Origin: Acidimicrobiales bacterium
Lineage (GTDB): Bacteria; Actinomycetota; Actinomycetes; Mycobacteriales; QHCE01
NCBI GenBank assembly: GCA_003243955.1
Contig: QHCE01000008.1
Coordinates: forward strand, 1 to 42,607
Direction of reading: 5' to 3'
Length of the DNA stretch: 42,607 nt
In this document: positions 40,044 to 42,607 of the stretch, piece by piece
How positions within the stretch are numbered: position 1 is the first letter of the stretch
How the letters are laid out: every line of letters begins with the position of its first letter
Program-made: the position numbers and the translations under genes
Notes under the pieces: generated by a model
Seen by the model: the letters and a program-made list of their open reading frames with translations, nothing else
Told to the model about the DNA's origin: nothing
Databases searched by the model: none

Positions 40044-41861
40044 CTATCGGTCACGAAGTGGCACATCTGGTCGCGCATCGATGCCGGCTTCTTTGCGCTG
40101 CGCCGGCGGGATAGGAGTCGGCGCCCCGGTAAGCGGGTCCCCACCTGAGGCGACCTTAGGGAACGCGATTACTTCGCGAATCGACTCGGCTCCGCTCAGC
40201 AGCGCTACGATCCGATCCCATCCCAAGGCGACGCCGGCATGCGGAGGTGGACCGTAGGCAAACGCGTCGAGCAAGAACCCGAACTGCGACTCCGCTTCAT
40301 CCTTGTCTAGTCCGATCAAGTCGAACACACGTCGCTGCAAATCCGACTGGTGAATCCGCACCGACCCTCCCCCGATCTCCCATCCGTTGCACACCAAGTC
40401 GTATGCGTCAGCCAGCGCGTACTCGGGTTCAGCGTCGAACCGGTCCATCCAGTCCGGCGTCGGTGCGGTAAAGGGGTGGTGCTCAGCCGTCCAGCCGCCG
40501 TTCTCGGTCGGAGTAAACATCGGGAAATCGACCACGAACAACAGCCGCCATGCGGAGTTGTCGATCAGATCACAGCGGCGGCCAATCTCCTGCCGTGCCG
40601 CACCGAGCAGTTCTAGGGAATGTCGCCGCGGACCCGCGGCGAAGAAGATCGCGTCTCCGGGCTCTGCCCCGACCAGCTCAGCCAGCCCAACCTTTTCGGT
40701 GTCGGACAAGTTTTTGGCCACCGGTCCGCCCAGGTCGCCGTCGGGTCCCACGAGCACGTAGGCCAAACCTTTGGCACCCCGAGCCCGGGCCCAGCCCTGC
40801 CAGCCGTCCAGCTCGGCTCGACTCTGCCCAGCTCCACCGGGCATCACCACAGCGCCCACGTGCGGGGCCTGGAAAACGCGGAAGCTGGTTTCGGAGAAGT
40901 ACGCCGTGCAGTCAGTAAGTTCCTGTCCGAATCGGATATCTGGCTTATCTGAGCCAAATCGTCGCAGCGCCTCGGCGTGGCTCATCCGCTCGAACGGTCG
41001 AGGAAGTTCTACGCCGGCAACCTCTCGCCATAGCGCCACAACCACGTCTTCGGCCACGGCCAGCACATCGTCGCGGTTGACGAAGCTCATTTCCACATCC
41101 AGCTGGGTGAACTCTGGCTGTCGATCTGCCCGAAAGTCTTCATCCCGAAAACAGCGCGCGATCTGGTAGTACCGCTCCATCCCGGCCACCATCAGCAGCT
41201 GCTTAAATAGCTGTGGCGATTGCGGCAACGCATACCAGTGCCCCGGCTGTAGGCGTACCGGCACGATGAAATCACGTGCCCCCTCAGGCGTGGAGCGCGT
41301 GAGGTTAGGCGTCTCAATCTCGACGAAACCGTGCTGATCGAGCACCGAACGGCCCACTTTATTGACCTGCGAACGCATCCGCAGCGTCGCCGCTGGACCT
41401 GTGCGACGCAGGTCGAGGTAACGATGCTTAAGCCGAGCTTCCTCGCCGACCTCGTTAGCGCCCTGCCCTTCGATGGGAAACGGCAGTGTGGCGGATTCGC
41501 TGAGTACTCGCAACTGATTGGCGATCACCTCGATCTCGCCGGTGGCCAGCTCAGGGTTTTCGTTCCCGGCTGGTCGCCGCGAAACCTCTCCGGTCACTTG
41601 GACGCAGAACTCTGAACGCAACGTATGCGCCATGTCATCTTCGCGTAACACCACCTGGACGTAGCCGGAAGCGTCGCGCAGATCGATGAAGATCATGCCC
41701 CCGTGGTCTCGGCGCCGGGCAACCCAACCCGCCAGCGTTACCCGGCGCCCAGCGTCATCGATCCGCAGTTCTCCCGCGCGCGCGTTTCGATATTGTGGCT
41801 GGGCTGGTCGCACTAGCGCTTCGGTGCGGGTGGGAACGGTGGTACCGGTACCGGCGATCAC
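40044..41861 (-). CDS. aspS: aspartyl-tRNA synthetase, bacterial, non-discriminating type
   Basis: 605 aa, GTG 41861 overlapping the hisS stop (GTGA). It joins aspartate to tRNA. An N-terminal OB-fold anticodon domain, class II motifs 2 ([18 protein letters not shown]) and 3 ([13 protein letters not shown]), and the bacterial GAD insertion (about 320-420) are present. The anticodon loop has RRRDHGG, with His where discriminating enzymes have Leu, and Gly in RRPAGNENP; this pair is known from non-discriminating AspRS of mycobacteria and Pseudomonas, which also charge tRNAAsn and rely on GatCAB. The start is about 20 residues longer than usual; a GTG at 41813 is an alternative. Confidence 0.95.
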   Translation of the reverse strand: MIAGTGTTVPTRTEALVRPAQPQYRNARAGELRIDDAGRRVTLAGWVARRRDHGGMIFIDLRDASGYVQVVLREDDMAHTLRSEFCVQVTGEVSRRPAGNENPELATGEIEVIANQLRVLSESATLPFPIEGQGANEVGEEARLKHRYLDLRRTGPAATLRMRSQVNKVGRSVLDQHGFVEIETPNLTRSTPEGARDFIVPVRLQPGHWYALPQSPQLFKQLLMVAGMERYYQIARCFRDEDFRADRQPEFTQLDVEMSFVNRDDVLAVAEDVVVALWREVAGVELPRPFERMSHAEALRRFGSDKPDIRFGQELTDCTAYFSETSFRVFQAPHVGAVVMPGGAGQSRAELDGWQGWARARGAKGLAYVLVGPDGDLGGPVAKNLSDTEKVGLAELVGAEPGDAIFFAAGPRRHSLELLGAARQEIGRRCDLIDNSAWRLLFVVDFPMFTPTENGGWTAEHHPFTAPTPDWMDRFDAEPEYALADAYDLVCNGWEIGGGSVRIHQSDLQRRVFDLIGLDKDEAESQFGFLLDAFAYGPPPHAGVALGWDRIVALLSGAESIREVIAFPKVASGGDPLTGAPTPIPPAQRKEAGIDARPDVPLRDR

Positions 41862-42607
41862 GAGAGTTTCTCCTTGAGTGTTGCCACAATGTCTTCGGCC
41901 GCTACAGCATGCTGTTCGCCGTTGCGAAGATCCTTCAGCTGTATCACGCCCTGCTCGAGATCACGTTCGCCGACCACCGCGACGTACGTTGCGCCAGAGC
42001 GATCAGCGGCCTTCATTGCGCCCTTGAGCCCACGATCGCCGTAGGCAATGTCGGTAGCAAGTCCGGCTGAGCGTAGCGTGCCGGCAAGGGCGACAACCGT
42101 GGATTTAGCCGCGCCGAGCGGAACTAGAAAAACCTGGCACCGTGCGGACTCGCTCACCTGCAAATTCTCAGCAGCCAGGGCCAGCATAGTGCGGTCTACT
42201 CCAAGCCCAAAACCCACACCGGAGGAATCTGGGCCACCTACCGACGCTACCAAACCGTCATAGCGGCCTCCGCCCCCGATTGCCGACTGTGCGCCAAGAC
42301 CATCGTGCTGAAATTCGAATGTGGTCTTGGTGTAGTAGTCCAAGCCACGAACCAGCCGCGGCGCCTCCTCCCAGGCAATGTCGAGCGAGGTAAGGGCTTG
42401 ACGGACCTGATCATAATGTGTGCGGCAGCTCTCGCACAGGTGGTCAACGACCAGCGGTGCGTCCACAAGCTGAGCGGCCACCTCGGGGCGTTTGTCATCG
42501 AGCACCCGTAGAGGGTTCAGCTCGGCACGGGAGCGGGTTTCGGGGTCGAGATCGCAGCGAGCGAGGAACTCCTGCAGCAGCTGACGATAGGCGGGCCGGC
42601 ACGCAGC
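41858..42607 (-). CDS. hisS: histidyl-tRNA synthetase, 5' end beyond the window
   Basis: C-terminal 249 codons, open to the right edge (minus strand), so this is a partial gene. The edge part reads [20 protein letters not shown] and then [14 protein letters not shown], in frame with the rest, so a start at 42505 is not real. Class II features: [16 protein letters not shown] (histidine-specific), GGGRYDGL and motif 3 [13 protein letters not shown], followed by the anticodon-binding domain ([32 protein letters not shown], and [13 protein letters not shown]). It overlaps aspS by 4 nt. hisS-aspS pairing is common in bacteria. Confidence 0.95.
   Translation of the reverse strand, partial: AACRPAYRQLLQEFLARCDLDPETRSRAELNPLRVLDDKRPEVAAQLVDAPLVVDHLCESCRTHYDQVRQALTSLDIAWEEAPRLVRGLDYYTKTTFEFQHDGLGAQSAIGGGGRYDGLVASVGGPDSSGVGFGLGVDRTMLALAAENLQVSESARCQVFLVPLGAAKSTVVALAGTLRSAGLATDIAYGDRGLKGAMKAADRSGATYVAVVGERDLEQGVIQLKDLRNGEQHAVAAEDIVATLKEKLS

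Noticed and set aside
42505-42505. A methionine-type start for hisS at 42505
   Set aside because: The frame stays open to the window edge and the upstream residues fit HisS, so the gene is simply cut by the window.

Overview
The window reads as chromosomal DNA of a high-GC actinobacterium, most likely order Mycobacteriales. The clues are the run of a small Rv1693-like gene, tlyA, nadK, recN, steA and steB (mctB), an MMPL-family exporter, a beta-phosphoglucomutase/GH65 pair like Rv3400/Rv3401, hisS-aspS, a non-discriminating type AspRS, and many apparently leaderless promoters (TANNNT 6-7 nt before ATG/GTG). GC looks more moderate than in Mycobacterium, and one patch near 2.7-3.4 kb is clearly AT-richer. 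A Lawsonella-like genome would fit, but I cannot settle genus from sequence alone. No rRNA, tRNA, CRISPR array or intact insertion sequence was seen.

Layout. 1-2.7 kb: the end of an aerotolerance-like operon (two VWA membrane proteins and a TPR protein). 2.7-3.45 kb: an AT-rich accessory patch with a small secreted SH3-like protein and a decayed transposase N-terminus. 3.45-15.6 kb: ten minus-strand genes, mostly overlapping by 4 nt: Rv1693-like, tlyA, nadK, recN, steA, steB, a MraY/WecA-like membrane transferase, a MurJ-like flippase, a GT4 glycosyltransferase and a membrane protein with a degenerate phosphatase-like domain. The last six together look like a division-linked envelope glycan pathway and are the most interesting part of the window.

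15.6-22.6 kb: SCP2 protein, orphan XRE antitoxin with a palindromic operator, an omega-amidase/transaminase pair (glutaminase II type), a vapBC module, an MMPL exporter and an RlmA-type rRNA methyltransferase. 22.3-28.8 kb: accessory metabolism and defence against toxic compounds: a muconolactone-isomerase-like protein, two SDR enzymes, a DHA2 drug exporter with divergent TetR regulator, a second PIN toxin/antitoxin pair, deoC, and a second TetR regulator with matching operator-like sites.

29-42.6 kb: a DMT transporter, a free-standing B3/B4 tRNA-editing-like protein and a PPC/DUF296 protein in one operon; trmL; an S9 peptidase; a VOC protein; cysK-cysE for cysteine synthesis; beta-phosphoglucomutase with a GH65 disaccharide phosphorylase; an SRPBCC protein; a DUF4190 membrane protein; aspS; and the 3' part of hisS, cut by the window edge.
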